The notes under the pieces: model-generated | Databases searched by the model: none | Told to the model about the DNA's origin: nothing | What the model saw: the letters and a program-made list of their open reading frames with translations, nothing else | Origin: Roseinatronobacter alkalisoli | Lineage (GTDB): Bacteria; Pseudomonadota; Alphaproteobacteria; Rhodobacterales; Rhodobacteraceae | Length of the DNA: 64,000 nucleotides | Reading direction: 5' to 3' | NCBI RefSeq assembly: GCF_028745735.1 | Contig: NZ_JAQZSM010000011.1 | Coordinates: forward strand, 1 to 64,000 | Shown here: in pieces, positions 55,272 to 64,000 of the stretch | Numbering within the stretch: the first letter of the stretch is position 1 | Layout of the letters: each line of letters begins with the position of its first letter | Position numbers and translations under genes: made by a program

Positions 55272-55826
55272 ATGGAGATCAGTTCCTTCGATATTCCCGG
55301 CCCTGTGCTAGTCACCCCGCGCCGATTTGGCGATGCGCGCGGCTGGTTCTGCGAAACATGGAACCGGACGAGGCTGCGGGCATCCGGACTGGACTGGCCG
55401 GAATTCGTGCAAGACAATCACAGCTTTTCCGCCCCGCGCCACACCTTGCGCGGCCTGCATTTCCAGCGCCCGCCGCATGCACAGGACAAGTTGGTGCGTT
55501 GCTCGCGCGGGGCCGTGCTGGATGTCGCAGTGGATGCGCGTAAGGGGTCCGCCACATACGGGCAATGGGTCAGTGTGGAATTATCGGCAGCGACTGGCAC
55601 GCAGCTTTACGTTCCCAAAGGATTTCTGCATGGTTTTTTGACCCTGACGGATGACTGCGAGGTGCAGTATAAATGCACTGATATTTATGCGCCCGACTGT
55701 GACGGGGCGGTACGCTGGAACAGTCTTGGCATTGACTGGGGAACGGAAGCGCCGGTGCTGTCAGAGAAGGACGCGCAGGCCATGCCATTCGCGCAGTTTG
55801 AAACACCTTTTCATGCTGAAGGTTAG
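55272..55826 (+). CDS. rmlC: dTDP-4-dehydrorhamnose 3,5-epimerase RmlC
   Basis: 184 residues from ATG 55272 (AAAGG site 8 bases away; an ATG seven codons earlier lacks a site). Cupin fold with the family motifs HTLRGLHFQRPPHAQDKLVR (catalytic His), GAVLDVAVDARKGSATYGQW and VPKGFLHGFLTL. Third step of dTDP-L-rhamnose synthesis in the cytoplasm. First gene of rmlCBDA. Confidence 0.93.
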   Translation: MEISSFDIPGPVLVTPRRFGDARGWFCETWNRTRLRASGLDWPEFVQDNHSFSAPRHTLRGLHFQRPPHAQDKLVRCSRGAVLDVAVDARKGSATYGQWVSVELSAATGTQLYVPKGFLHGFLTLTDDCEVQYKCTDIYAPDCDGAVRWNSLGIDWGTEAPVLSEKDAQAMPFAQFETPFHAEG

Positions 55827-55829
55827 ATC

Positions 55830-56873
55830 ATGAAACTGCTTGTTACAGGGGGGGCAGGGTTCATCGGTTCTGCCGTGGTGCGTCTGGCAGTGGCGCGCGG
55901 GCACGCGGTCGTCAATCTGGATGCGCTGAGCTATGCGGCCTGTCTGCAGAATGTGGCATCAGTGGCGGACAACCCGCTTTATGCGTTTGAACATGCCGAT
56001 ATCCGCGACCGTGCGGCACTGGAGCGCATCTTTGCCACCCACCGCCCCGATGCGGTCATGCATCTGGCCGCTGAAACCCATGTCGACCGGTCTATCGACG
56101 GGCCGGGGGATTTCATTTCGACCAATGTGACCGGCACATATGAGATGCTGGACGCTGCGCGCCGCTTCTGGGATGGTGAAGGGCGACCCAAACGCTTCCG
56201 CTTTCACCATATCAGCACGGATGAGGTCTTCGGCAGCCTTAGCCCGGCAGGGCTGTTCACTGAAACCACCCCCTATGATCCGCGCAGCCCCTATGCGGCC
56301 AGCAAGGCGGCCAGCGACCATCTGGTGCGGGCCTGGCACCATACTTACGGCCTGCCGGTAGTCATGACCAATTGTTCCAATAATTACGGCCCCTTCCATT
56401 TCCCTGAAAAGCTGATTCCGGTCATCATCCTGAATGCGCTGGCGGGCAAGCCACTGCCCATCTATGGCGACGGGTCCAACATCCGCGACTGGCTGTATGT
56501 GGACGATCATGCCGATGCGCTGCTGCTGGTGCTGGAAAAGGGCCAGACCGGGCGCAACTACAATATCGGCGGCGAGAATGAGCGCTCCAATCTGGAACTG
56601 GTGCGCGCGCTATGTGCCCTGCTGGATGAAAAACGCCCCCTGGCGCAGGGCAGCTATGCAGAGCAGATCACATTCGTCACTGACCGCCCCGGCCATGATG
56701 TGCGCTATGCGATTGACCCCACCCGCATCCGCACCGAACTGGGCTGGCGCCCGTCGGTAACTGTCGAGGAAGGGCTGGCGCGCACAGTGGACTGGTATCT
56801 GGCTAATGAAGGCTGGTGGCGGCCCCTGCAGAACCGCGCCGGTGTCGGCCAACGCCTGGGGGTGAAGGCATGA
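55830..56873 (+). CDS. rmlB: dTDP-glucose 4,6-dehydratase RmlB
   Basis: 347-residue extended SDR enzyme. NAD fingerprint [14 protein letters not shown], catalytic [25 protein letters not shown] (Tyr-x3-Lys) and [17 protein letters not shown], all diagnostic of RmlB. Second step of dTDP-L-rhamnose synthesis. Three bases after rmlC and overlapping rmlD by 4. Confidence 0.95.
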   Translation: MKLLVTGGAGFIGSAVVRLAVARGHAVVNLDALSYAACLQNVASVADNPLYAFEHADIRDRAALERIFATHRPDAVMHLAAETHVDRSIDGPGDFISTNVTGTYEMLDAARRFWDGEGRPKRFRFHHISTDEVFGSLSPAGLFTETTPYDPRSPYAASKAASDHLVRAWHHTYGLPVVMTNCSNNYGPFHFPEKLIPVIILNALAGKPLPIYGDGSNIRDWLYVDDHADALLLVLEKGQTGRNYNIGGENERSNLELVRALCALLDEKRPLAQGSYAEQITFVTDRPGHDVRYAIDPTRIRTELGWRPSVTVEEGLARTVDWYLANEGWWRPLQNRAGVGQRLGVKA

Positions 56874-57718
56874 TCCTTGTCTTCGGGAAAACCGGACAGG
56901 TGGCGTGCGAGCTGGCGCGGCTGGCCCCTGATGCGGTGTTTCTGGACCGCGGTCAGGCCGATCTCTCGGATCCTGAAGCCTGCGCGGCGATCATCCATGC
57001 CCATGCGCCCCGCGCGGTCATCAATGCCGCCGCCTATACGGCCGTGGACCGGGCCGAGGAACAGGAAGCGCTTGCCGCCTATATCAATGGCGCGTCCCCT
57101 GCGGCCATGGCGCGCGCCTGCGCGGGCCTGGGGTCGGCGTTCGTGCATATCTCGACGGATTATGTATTCGATGGCGCGGGCAATACTCCTTTCGCGCCTG
57201 ACCACCCGCCTGCGCCGCTCAATGCCTATGGGCGCACGAAACTGATCGGTGAGACGGGCGTACGCGCAGCAGGCGGGGTCTATGCCATCCTGCGTACATC
57301 CTGGGTGTTTTCCGCCCATGGGAGCAATTTCGTGCGGACCATGCGCAGGCTGGGGGCGCAGCACGATGTGCTGCGCGTGGTGGCGGACCAGATTGGCGGA
57401 CCGACACCGGCGCGCGCGATAGCGTCAGCCTGCCTGCACATCGCGCAAGCATTGCAGGACGCCCCCGGAAAATCAGGCATTTATCATTTCAGCGGCGCCC
57501 CGGATACAAGCTGGGCGGAATTTGCCCGTGCGATCATGGCGCAGGCGGAACTCGATTGCCGGATTGAAGATATCGCAAGCAGCGACTATCCCGGCCCCGC
57601 CATGCGCCCGCTGAATTCCCAGCTGGATTGCAGCGCCCTGTCCACTTTCGGGCTGGCACGGCCTGACTGGCGGCAAGGGCTAACAGAGGTGCTGCAGGAC
57701 CTGAAAGGCACATCATGA
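56870..57718 (+). CDS. rmlD: dTDP-4-dehydrorhamnose reductase RmlD
   Basis: 282 residues from ATG 56870 overlapping the rmlB stop. NAD(P) motif [13 protein letters not shown], then [26 protein letters not shown] and catalytic YGRTKLIGE. Last step of dTDP-L-rhamnose synthesis. Overlaps rmlA by 4 bases. Confidence 0.94.
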   Translation: MILVFGKTGQVACELARLAPDAVFLDRGQADLSDPEACAAIIHAHAPRAVINAAAYTAVDRAEEQEALAAYINGASPAAMARACAGLGSAFVHISTDYVFDGAGNTPFAPDHPPAPLNAYGRTKLIGETGVRAAGGVYAILRTSWVFSAHGSNFVRTMRRLGAQHDVLRVVADQIGGPTPARAIASACLHIAQALQDAPGKSGIYHFSGAPDTSWAEFARAIMAQAELDCRIEDIASSDYPGPAMRPLNSQLDCSALSTFGLARPDWRQGLTEVLQDLKGTS

Positions 57719-58590
57719 CGAAACAGCGCAAAGGGATCATTCTGGCAGGAGGGTCGGGCACACGGCTATGGCCGATTACCATGGGCGCATCCAAGCAATT
57801 GCTGCCTGTCTATGACAAACCGATGATCTATTACCCGCTTTCGGTGCTGATGCTGTCGGGCATCCGCGAGATTGCCATCATCACCACACCCGAAGATCAG
57901 GCGCAGTTCCAGCGGCTGATGGGCGATGGCAGCCAATGGGGGCTGGCTTTCACATGGATCATTCAGGCTCGCCCCGAGGGGCTGGCGCAGGCCTATCTGC
58001 TGGCCGGGGATTTTCTGGCAGGCGCACCCTCGCTGATGGTGCTGGGCGATAATATCTTCTTTGGCCATGGCCTGCCGGAAATGCTGGCGCGCGCCAGCGC
58101 GCAAGAAACCGGTGGCACGGTCTTTGGCTACCGCGTAGCCGATCCCGAACGCTATGGGGTGGTGGATTTCGACGCGGATGGCCGCGTGCGGTCGATCATT
58201 GAAAAACCCGAAATCCCGCCATCGAATTACGCCGTGACAGGACTTTATTGTCTGGATGGCACTGCCCCCGCCAAGGCCGCGCAGATCACCCCCTCGGTGC
58301 GCGGAGAGCTGGAAATCACCGCGCTGCTGGAAATCTATCTGGCACAAGGGACACTGACTGTCGAAACCATGGGGCGCGGTTATGCATGGCTGGATACCGG
58401 CACCCATGACAGCATGCTTGATGCCGGCAACTTCGTGCGCACGCTACAGGAACGCCAGGGCTTGCAGATCGGCAGCCCTGACGAAATTGCCTTTCATCAG
58501 GGCTGGATTTCGCCCGATACACTGCGCGCACGCGCACGCCTTTTCGGAAAGAGTACCTATGGCCGCTATCTGCATGCCCTGGTCGGCTGA
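57715..58590 (+). CDS. rmlA: Glucose-1-phosphate thymidylyltransferase RmlA
   Basis: 291 residues, standard RmlA length. Nucleotide-binding GGSGTRLWPITMGASKQLLP, sugar-phosphate region YDKPMIYYPLSVLML, LGDNIFFGHG, and GLYCLDGTAP. First enzymatic step of dTDP-L-rhamnose synthesis, encoded last in the operon. The order rmlCBDA is compact, with overlaps throughout. Confidence 0.95.
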   Translation: MTKQRKGIILAGGSGTRLWPITMGASKQLLPVYDKPMIYYPLSVLMLSGIREIAIITTPEDQAQFQRLMGDGSQWGLAFTWIIQARPEGLAQAYLLAGDFLAGAPSLMVLGDNIFFGHGLPEMLARASAQETGGTVFGYRVADPERYGVVDFDADGRVRSIIEKPEIPPSNYAVTGLYCLDGTAPAKAAQITPSVRGELEITALLEIYLAQGTLTVETMGRGYAWLDTGTHDSMLDAGNFVRTLQERQGLQIGSPDEIAFHQGWISPDTLRARARLFGKSTYGRYLHALVG

Positions 58591-59403
58591 GATAACCCGA
58601 ATTAATCGCGCGATCGCGTCGGCCAACCCGCGACCTGATTGCTCAGAAGAGGCGTATCCACTGCAAATCAGATAGACAGCCGTATGGGCAGAACACTATT
58701 TCTTTGACATGTCCTCCCCGTGATCAGACCGCGACAGCAAGTGGCGGGCATATAAACCTGCGACAGATCCGCATTGGCAACCGTTTTGCTGCCGGCCACG
58801 CTCTGGGCTGCGGCCCTTCTAAGCTGCCAACATACAGTTTCAGTGGCACTGAAACCAGCAGGCACCATTTGTTCATCAAGTAGCATTTGAGGCGAAACGC
58901 TCCCACGAACAGATAACCAGGTTGACGGATTACTGAGAAGTTCAGGAATCCATGGGAACGATCGGTGACGACTTTAGGATACAATCAAATCGGCTTTGGC
59001 GGCTCTCCCATCCCCTGCGAACGACCCAGTCAGCGACGCTTGGATTGTTGCTGGATGACGCAAAGCAATCGTTGGGTAGTCCTGTAGACAATTCACGCCG
59101 AACTGGCCAAAACACAGCATTTGCGTGAAAAATTCTGTGATCTTTCCAACCTACCTGCCTCTTTTGCGGATTGCCGCCGAAATTTTGGGCGATCAATAGC
59201 CCACCTTGCCCAGAATACTATATTGCCCTAGGAAAGCGCCTGAATGTGGCTTAGATGGTGTCAGCATTTTGCGACACAGGCTTTGCTGGCACTGAATGTG
59301 CTGGAGAGTACGAGTATCTGCTTTTCCGAAAGTTTCAGTATATGTTGGGTGCATCGTATGTGCAGGGCCATTTGAAGAACTGGTTTTTGGAGCCTATCGA
59401 AAG
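58591..59403. other. 813-bp gap between rmlA and the dehydratase gene
   Basis: Only short frames. Minus-strand frames around 58668-58984 are open but have no recognised motif or site. No terminator hairpin after rmlA was clear. Promoter for the next gene expected near 59350. Confidence 0.4.
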
Positions 59404-61398
59404 ATGACATTCATACTTGACCGCCTCATCAGGATAAACCGACCGTTCAAGCGCGCGCTGCAGGTATTTGCTGACAGCGCCCTGATCGGGCTCTGTTTCG
59501 CGACCGCGATGATGCTAAGGCTGGAAAGCGTTGTGTTTGTGTCCGATCCGCAGGTCTGGTTGGTGCTTGTGCCGGTGCTACCACTGACGATTTTCGTATT
59601 CGCAAGACTCGGGCTATATCGCTCAATCGTTCGCTATATCACAGGGCGAGCGCTGCGTTCGATCGCGATAGGTGTGTTTTTTTCCGCTGTCATATTGTTT
59701 CTGGTTGCGCTGATGTCATCGGCGCCCATCCCTCGCTCTGTTCCTGGAATTTACGCGATTTTGTTGTTCCTCGTGGTCGGGGGGGTACGCTTTCTGATGC
59801 GTATTGCGTTGCGTCAGTCTTCGGGAAATGCCCGGAAGCCGGTTGCGATCTACGGTGCTGGCGAATCAGGCAGACAGCTTCAGAATGCACTCGATCAAAC
59901 ACGAGAGTATACAGCACTCGCCTTCATCGATGACGATCCGGAATTACAGCGCAGCCTTGTCGCGGGCAGGCGGGTCTTTTCACCCGAACAGGCTGGGCTT
60001 CTCGTCGAAAATTTGCAAATCAAGGCGATTTTGCTCGCTATTCCCAGCGCAAGCCGGGCGCGGCGGCGCGAGATTGTAGCTCAGCTTGAGCCCTTGGGTG
60101 TCGAGATCAAGACCATCCCGGGGATGACGGACATTGTGTCTGGCGTAGCTAAGTTCAGCGATCTGAAACAGGTTACACCAGAAGACCTGCTTGGGCGCGA
60201 CCCCGTACCATCACGCCCAGAATTGATGCGTCAAAACATCGCTGGCAAAGTCGTGCTGGTCTCGGGTGCCGGTGGATCGATAGGTAGCGAATTATGTCGC
60301 CAGATTCTCAAGCAAAATCCAGCCGCGCTGGTTTTGCTTGAGGTTTCGGAATACGCTCTCTACGCAATTTCAATGGAATTGCGCGAAACGTTGGCCCGCG
60401 AGGAACGGTCCATTCCGATTGATGCGGTGTTGGGATCGGTTCAGAATCCCGGACGCGTGCGCGCTATATTGCGCGCGTTCCAAGTACAAACTGTTTACCA
60501 CGCAGCGGCCTACAAGCATGTCGTTCTGGTCGAAGAGAACGTTGTCGAAGGCATTCGCAACAATGTGTTCGGGACCAAAGTCATCGCCGAAGCAGCCGCA
60601 GAGATGGGGGTCGAGAATTTCATCCTGATTTCAACGGACAAGGCGGTACGCCCGACGAATTTCATGGGGGCGTCGAAGCGCATGGCCGAGTTGGTCTGTC
60701 AGGGTTTGGCACAAAGCCAGACTCGCACAACCTTTTCGATGGTTCGTTTTGGCAATGTGCTGGGGTCGTCGGGTTCGGTGATCCCGCGTTTCCGGGCGCA
60801 GATCGAGGCAGGTGGGCCGGTAACGGTGACCCATCGAGATATCACGCGCTATTTCATGACTATCCCTGAGGCCTCGCAGCTTGTCATTCAGGCGGGGGCC
60901 ATGGCTAGGGGCGGAGATGTTTTCGTGTTAGACATGGGCGATCCGGTGAAAATCCTTGATCTGGCCCAGAGCATGGTCCGGCTGCATGGTCTGAAACCCT
61001 ATATCATAGAAGAAACCGACCAGCCTGAAACCGAGCGCGGTGATATCGGAGTCAAGATCGTCGGGTTAAACAAGGGCGAGAAGCTATATGAAGAGCTGCT
61101 GATCGGCGACAAGCCCCAGGGAACCGATCATCCGCGCATTATGTCGGCAACAGAGGTATCGTTGCCCCAAGATGAACTGAATGCGTTGTTGGAGCAGTTG
61201 CAACGTGCCTGCCATTCCTTCGACATCGCCACAATTCGCAAGATTTTCCTGCAAGCACCCCTCGCGTATCGACCCAATGGCGAAGCAATATACGACCTGA
61301 TGTGGACTGCGAGCCATCGCAAGCGAGTGGTAACTTTACCCAAGCTTACTGTCATCGAGGGCGCAAAGGACGACCTCCAAGCGAAATACTCTCTATAG
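59404..61398 (+). CDS. CapD/WbpM/FlaA1-like membrane nucleotide-sugar dehydratase
   Basis: 664 residues from ATG 59404. Four N-terminal TM helices (~15-130), a first Rossmann-like region (KPVAIYGAGESGRQLQNALD), then the catalytic SDR domain (~300-600): VSGAGGSIGSELCRQILKQN, YHAAAYKHVVLVEENVVEGI, ISTDKAVRPTNFMGASKRMA. This membrane branch makes UDP-4-keto-6-deoxy sugars or QuiNAc/FucNAc precursors for polysaccharides. It lies in the EPS region as a separate transcription unit. Confidence 0.9.
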   Translation: MTFILDRLIRINRPFKRALQVFADSALIGLCFATAMMLRLESVVFVSDPQVWLVLVPVLPLTIFVFARLGLYRSIVRYITGRALRSIAIGVFFSAVILFLVALMSSAPIPRSVPGIYAILLFLVVGGVRFLMRIALRQSSGNARKPVAIYGAGESGRQLQNALDQTREYTALAFIDDDPELQRSLVAGRRVFSPEQAGLLVENLQIKAILLAIPSASRARRREIVAQLEPLGVEIKTIPGMTDIVSGVAKFSDLKQVTPEDLLGRDPVPSRPELMRQNIAGKVVLVSGAGGSIGSELCRQILKQNPAALVLLEVSEYALYAISMELRETLAREERSIPIDAVLGSVQNPGRVRAILRAFQVQTVYHAAAYKHVVLVEENVVEGIRNNVFGTKVIAEAAAEMGVENFILISTDKAVRPTNFMGASKRMAELVCQGLAQSQTRTTFSMVRFGNVLGSSGSVIPRFRAQIEAGGPVTVTHRDITRYFMTIPEASQLVIQAGAMARGGDVFVLDMGDPVKILDLAQSMVRLHGLKPYIIEETDQPETERGDIGVKIVGLNKGEKLYEELLIGDKPQGTDHPRIMSATEVSLPQDELNALLEQLQRACHSFDIATIRKIFLQAPLAYRPNGEAIYDLMWTASHRKRVVTLPKLTVIEGAKDDLQAKYSL

Positions 61399-62019
61399 CA
61401 GCCAACGATTTTGGACTGTTCTTCTATTCGAAGATTGGGCCTTTGCCAGCATGCCGCACGCCTTCATACACGAGCACCTTCAATAGCGAAACGACAGGAT
61501 AATTATATCATTTTCAACGATCTATTGCTATTTACAAGAAGCTGGCAATCTTTGACACCCGCCGCAATCCGACGCCCTTCAAATTCTCGCATAATTCCGA
61601 CAATAATCTTGATCGAAGCATCACGACGGGCTGGCTCGACCCGATCGGCGTGTACGCGCCGACCGGACCTGACTATATTGATTGCTGAGTGCGGCTGACT
61701 GGAAATCATCCCGACATGGTGATACCCAGCATCTCAGATAGGGTGGACACGGACGATACCCAAGGATGTGAGCTGCGGGGCAGGTTTCGCGGGTTTGGAA
61801 AAGAGTTGGAGAGCAGGTCACTTTTTGAGGGACAGGGTTTGATAATTCGATTGGTGTGCTTGACGCTGGTCAGGTTCGAGCGAGAACTAGACTTCAACAA
61901 TCTCGTGTCCGGCTGATGATTGAGTCTTTCCGCACGAGAACGGCATATTCCACGCGAAGATACTTCAAAGCCTGAACCCAATTGGGCTTCTGCTTGACGG
62001 ACAGCAAAGGCGTGCACGC
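61399..62019. other. 621-bp gap before the antiterminator gene
   Basis: No convincing gene on either strand; a 75-codon + frame at 61689-61916 and a 103-codon - frame at 61706-62017 overlap and are unrecognised. Long leader or degraded DNA. Confidence 0.4.
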
Positions 62020-62538
62020 ATGAATCATCACGATTGTAGGTCCTGCTGGTTTTTGGCGCAGATCAAACCCAACAGCCATCGCATCGCCGAGCGCAATCTT
62101 GCGCGGCAAGGGTTTAGGACCTTCCTGCCGCTGCATGAGGAGACCAAACGCGCTCGTGGAAAGTTTCGCACACAACAGAGCCCGCTTTTCCCCGGCTATG
62201 TCTTCGTGGAGTTTGATTTGTCACATGGGAGCTGGCGCACTGTTAATTCTACCTACGGCATCACACGGCTTGTGAGCTTTGGCAATGCGCCGACTCCTGT
62301 CCCGCTTGATCTGGTCAACCAATTAATGCTTCGCTGCAACCGTGACGGCAGGCTCGTGCCACCCAAGCTGCTCAAACCAGGTGATCAGGTGACGCTGACG
62401 AAGGGGCCATTTGCAAATTTCGTGGCAACTATAGAACAAGTTGCCCCAGATCGTCGTATCTGGGTGTTGATGGACATTATGGGCGGGCAGACGCGTGTGG
62501 CGGTTGATGCTACCAGTGTCCAGACAATCCGCCAATGA
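62020..62538 (+). CDS. NusG/RfaH-type transcription antiterminator
   Basis: 172 residues. NGN domain with WFLAQIKPNSHRIAERNLAR, TFLPLHEETKRARGKF and SPLFPGYVFVEFDL, the hallmark block of specialised NusG proteins. The C-terminal KOW-type domain reads KLLKPGDQVTLTKGPFANFV and IMGGQTRVAVDAT. Genes of this RfaH/LoaP/UpxY class stand before long polysaccharide operons and allow RNA polymerase to finish them. An ops-like site is found 500 bases downstream. Confidence 0.88.
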   Translation: MNHHDCRSCWFLAQIKPNSHRIAERNLARQGFRTFLPLHEETKRARGKFRTQQSPLFPGYVFVEFDLSHGSWRTVNSTYGITRLVSFGNAPTPVPLDLVNQLMLRCNRDGRLVPPKLLKPGDQVTLTKGPFANFVATIEQVAPDRRIWVLMDIMGGQTRVAVDATSVQTIRQ

Positions 62539-63065
62539 AAGTCACCATTACCCATGCTGCTGAAAGCTCGGCGTCATGAGTAGTATGATTCCGTTGTGAC
62601 GATTCGTTCAAGCTGTCGTGTTCCATCCGCTTGAACATAGCCTCTGGAATGTCGACTCTAGAAGGCCATTCAGCGCAGGTGTTTGCTGCAGAATAGCAGT
62701 CGGACAGGCATTCTCGTGGTAACGGCTTTGTTGTCGCTCCGCGTGGGCGCCTTTGTGTATCAGCGATATTTCGCAGGTGCAGAATTCCGGTGTTGCGGGA
62801 CCATTCCCAAGCTATTACCTTGCCGGTGATGTCGTTTCCGTCGGCAGCTATGTCGATCCGTGCGTTTTGCTAAATTGTAGCGATTTTGGACAGCCCCGTC
62901 TTTTCCTCACAGTCAAACAAGTTTGCTGGTTGCAGGCCAACGCAGATGCAGTATATAGCTCAAAGTTGAGCAATTATGTTAGTAATGCTTCTTTTTGCTA
63001 AATCAGACTCCCAAGGCACCCTATGGGCAGTCCTTGTGCGGTAGCCTGCGAGAAAGCCCCAAGTC
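62539..63065. other. Long leader between antiterminator gene and EPS regulator gene
   Basis: 527 bases without a firm gene. An 82-codon frame (62753-63001; YYLAGDVVSVGSYVDPCVLL) is open but has no clear site or family. The length fits a transcribed leader on which the antiterminator acts. Confidence 0.4.
63037..63048 (+). promoter_or_regulatory. ops-like element
   Basis: TGCGGTAGCCTG compared with the ops consensus GGCGGTAGCGTG: 10 of 12 match, including the core GCGGTAGC. It lies 18 bases before the EPS regulator gene, downstream of the RfaH-like gene, where such a pause and recruitment site would be expected. Confidence 0.4.
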
Positions 63066-63443
63066 ATGACAACCCAACGCGACAAGTTGCGTGAAGATGT
63101 GCAGTTTCGCATTCTGCGCCTTCTTCAGGAAAACCCCGAGTTGACGCAGCGCGACCTAGCTAGGGCCGTTGGCGTAAGTACGGGAGGGATACACTATGTG
63201 CTCAACGCTCTGGTAGAAAAAGGCCTTCTAAAGTTAGGCAATTTTACCTCTGCTGCGGACAAGCGCCGGTACGCCTACAAGTTAACCCCGCAAGGGATCG
63301 TCGAGAAGGCAACGATGACGCGCAAGTTTCTTGTCCGTAAGATGGCGGAATATGAAGCGCTGAAGGCCGAGATCGAAGACGTGCGCGGTGATCTTTCCGA
63401 TCAGGAGCTGGCGGCGATCAGGTCCGACGTTAAGAGCCAGTAG
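63066..63443 (+). CDS. MarR-family EPS-associated transcriptional regulator
   Basis: 125 residues. Winged helix: RILRLLQENPELTQRDLARA, VGVSTGGIHYVLNALVEKGL, then wing FTSAADKRRYAYKLTPQGI and a C-terminal coiled coil (KFLVRKMAEYEALKAEIEDV). This matches the small MarR regulators (TIGR04176 type) that head exopolysaccharide operons. Likely represses or tunes the cluster that continues beyond the window. Confidence 0.88.
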   Translation: MTTQRDKLREDVQFRILRLLQENPELTQRDLARAVGVSTGGIHYVLNALVEKGLLKLGNFTSAADKRRYAYKLTPQGIVEKATMTRKFLVRKMAEYEALKAEIEDVRGDLSDQELAAIRSDVKSQ

Positions 63444-63641
63444 ATGAGCCCGGTGAATACCAACCCGCCACCCCCGCACTGCAAGGTCGACTTGCCCCTT
63501 GTCGGACACGGCATCGTGTTTATGCCCGCAACCGAGGCGAGATCCGACGCACTGCTTCTATTCAATAGTGTGCAGTATATCCTGTCTTCGGGGGAAGTTG
63601 CGAGAGCGGATATGGTAATCGAAAGGAAATTTAGACAATGA
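63444..63641 (+). CDS. Small coupled ORF between the EPS regulator and ugd
   Basis: 65 codons. Its ATG follows the regulator stop directly, and its own stop overlaps the ugd ATG (ATGA), so translation through the three genes would be coupled. Sequence (VNTNPPPPHCKVDLPLVGHG, FNSVQYILSSGEVARADM) resembles no family I know. No good ribosome-binding site of its own. Could be a genuine small protein or a coupling leader for ugd. Confidence 0.35.
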   Translation: MSPVNTNPPPPHCKVDLPLVGHGIVFMPATEARSDALLLFNSVQYILSSGEVARADMVIERKFRQ

Positions 63642-64000
63642 AGATTGCAATGATCGGCACAGGCTATGTAGGCCTTGTCTCTGGGGTGTGTTTCTCCGAT
63701 TTCGGCCATGATGTGGTCTGCGTCGACAAGATGCCCGAAAAGATCACCATGCTGGAACGCGGCGAGGTGCCGATCTACGAGCCGGGGCTGGATGCGGTCA
63801 TGGCGCGCAATGTCGAAGCGGGCCGACTGACATTCACGACTGATCTGGCTACTGCTGTTGATGGTGCCGACGCAGTGTTCATCGCGGTAGGAACCCCGAC
63901 ACGCCGCGGAGACGGTCATGCTGACCTGACCTATGTCATGGCCGCTGCAGCAGATATTGCCCATGCCCTAACCGACTATACGGTAGTGGTGACTAAGTCG
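63638..64000 (+). CDS. ugd: UDP-glucose 6-dehydrogenase, 3' end outside window
   Basis: First 121 residues of a UDP-glucose/GDP-mannose dehydrogenase. NAD motif KIAMIGTGYVGLVSGVCFSD, then IYEPGLDAVMARNV, RLTFTTDLATAV and VFIAVGTPTRRGDGHADLTY, all typical for Ugd. AAAGGAAA site upstream. It supplies UDP-glucuronate for the exopolysaccharide. The window ends before the catalytic Cys. Confidence 0.92.
   Translation, partial: MKIAMIGTGYVGLVSGVCFSDFGHDVVCVDKMPEKITMLERGEVPIYEPGLDAVMARNVEAGRLTFTTDLATAVDGADAVFIAVGTPTRRGDGHADLTYVMAAAADIAHALTDYTVVVTKS

Noticed and set aside
1-64000. CRISPR arrays, tRNA or rRNA genes
   Set aside because: No regularly spaced repeats and no tRNA TPsiC-type or rRNA sequence blocks were found by eye.

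Overview
The window looks like chromosomal DNA of a GC-rich alphaproteobacterium, most probably a Rhodobacterales/Roseobacter-type organism. The grounds are inferential: IalB and DUF1036 proteins, a YqaA-DsbB pair, the IS families present, and an EPS-associated MarR regulator. No rRNA, tRNA or CRISPR was found. Conserved operons alternate with three graveyards of broken insertion sequences and gene relics (about 1-1.5 kb, 36.5-38.3 kb and 44.7-51.2 kb).

Left part (1.6-11.7 kb): a PgtC/PgtB/PgtA-like sensing cassette (solute-binding co-sensor, histidine kinase, response regulator) is followed by an AfuABC/FbpABC-like ABC importer and two phosphatases. I infer uptake and dephosphorylation of a small organophosphate (sugar phosphate, phosphoglycerate or phosphoglycolate type). 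The regulator lacks the sigma54-contacting GAFTGA loop, and two matched 16-bp dyads lie in front of the transporter. A HAD phosphatase and a frameshifted but structurally complete IS6-type element follow.

Middle part (13.5-34.6 kb): a type VI secretion (T6SS) block reads tssK-tssL(OmpA)-tssM-tagF-pppA-ppkA. It is followed by a PAAR-lipase effector, a membrane-anchored ankyrin immunity candidate, a decayed second copy of that immunity gene and an STM3941-like membrane protein. Facing it is an ExbB-ExbD-ExbD-TonB-like operon headed by a small secreted protein. The C-terminal domain of the TonB-like protein resembles the periplasmic domain of the PpkA kinase, including a cysteine pair about 50 residues apart. 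This suggests that a proton-driven ExbBD-type motor and the T6SS phosphorylation switch belong to one system, which is the most interesting observation here. Sheath, tube, baseplate and ClpV genes are absent, so the rest of the T6SS must lie elsewhere.

Right part: a secreted protein of unknown function, IS and toxin relics (including an intact 23-bp dyad before a brnT fragment), a beta-barrel outer-membrane protein, and a NarL-type two-component system divergent from a surface lipoprotein plus its Slam exporter. Then come a geranylgeranyl-reductase-family flavoprotein, an orphan ccdA, yqaA with a broken dsbB, a broken IS630, and a four-gene FAD/beta-helix/aldo-keto/EamA operon preceded by a (GAAA)6 tract. 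The window ends in an exopolysaccharide region: rmlCBDA, a CapD/WbpM-like dehydratase, a NusG/RfaH-like antiterminator, an ops-like site, an EPS-type MarR regulator and the start of UDP-glucose dehydrogenase.
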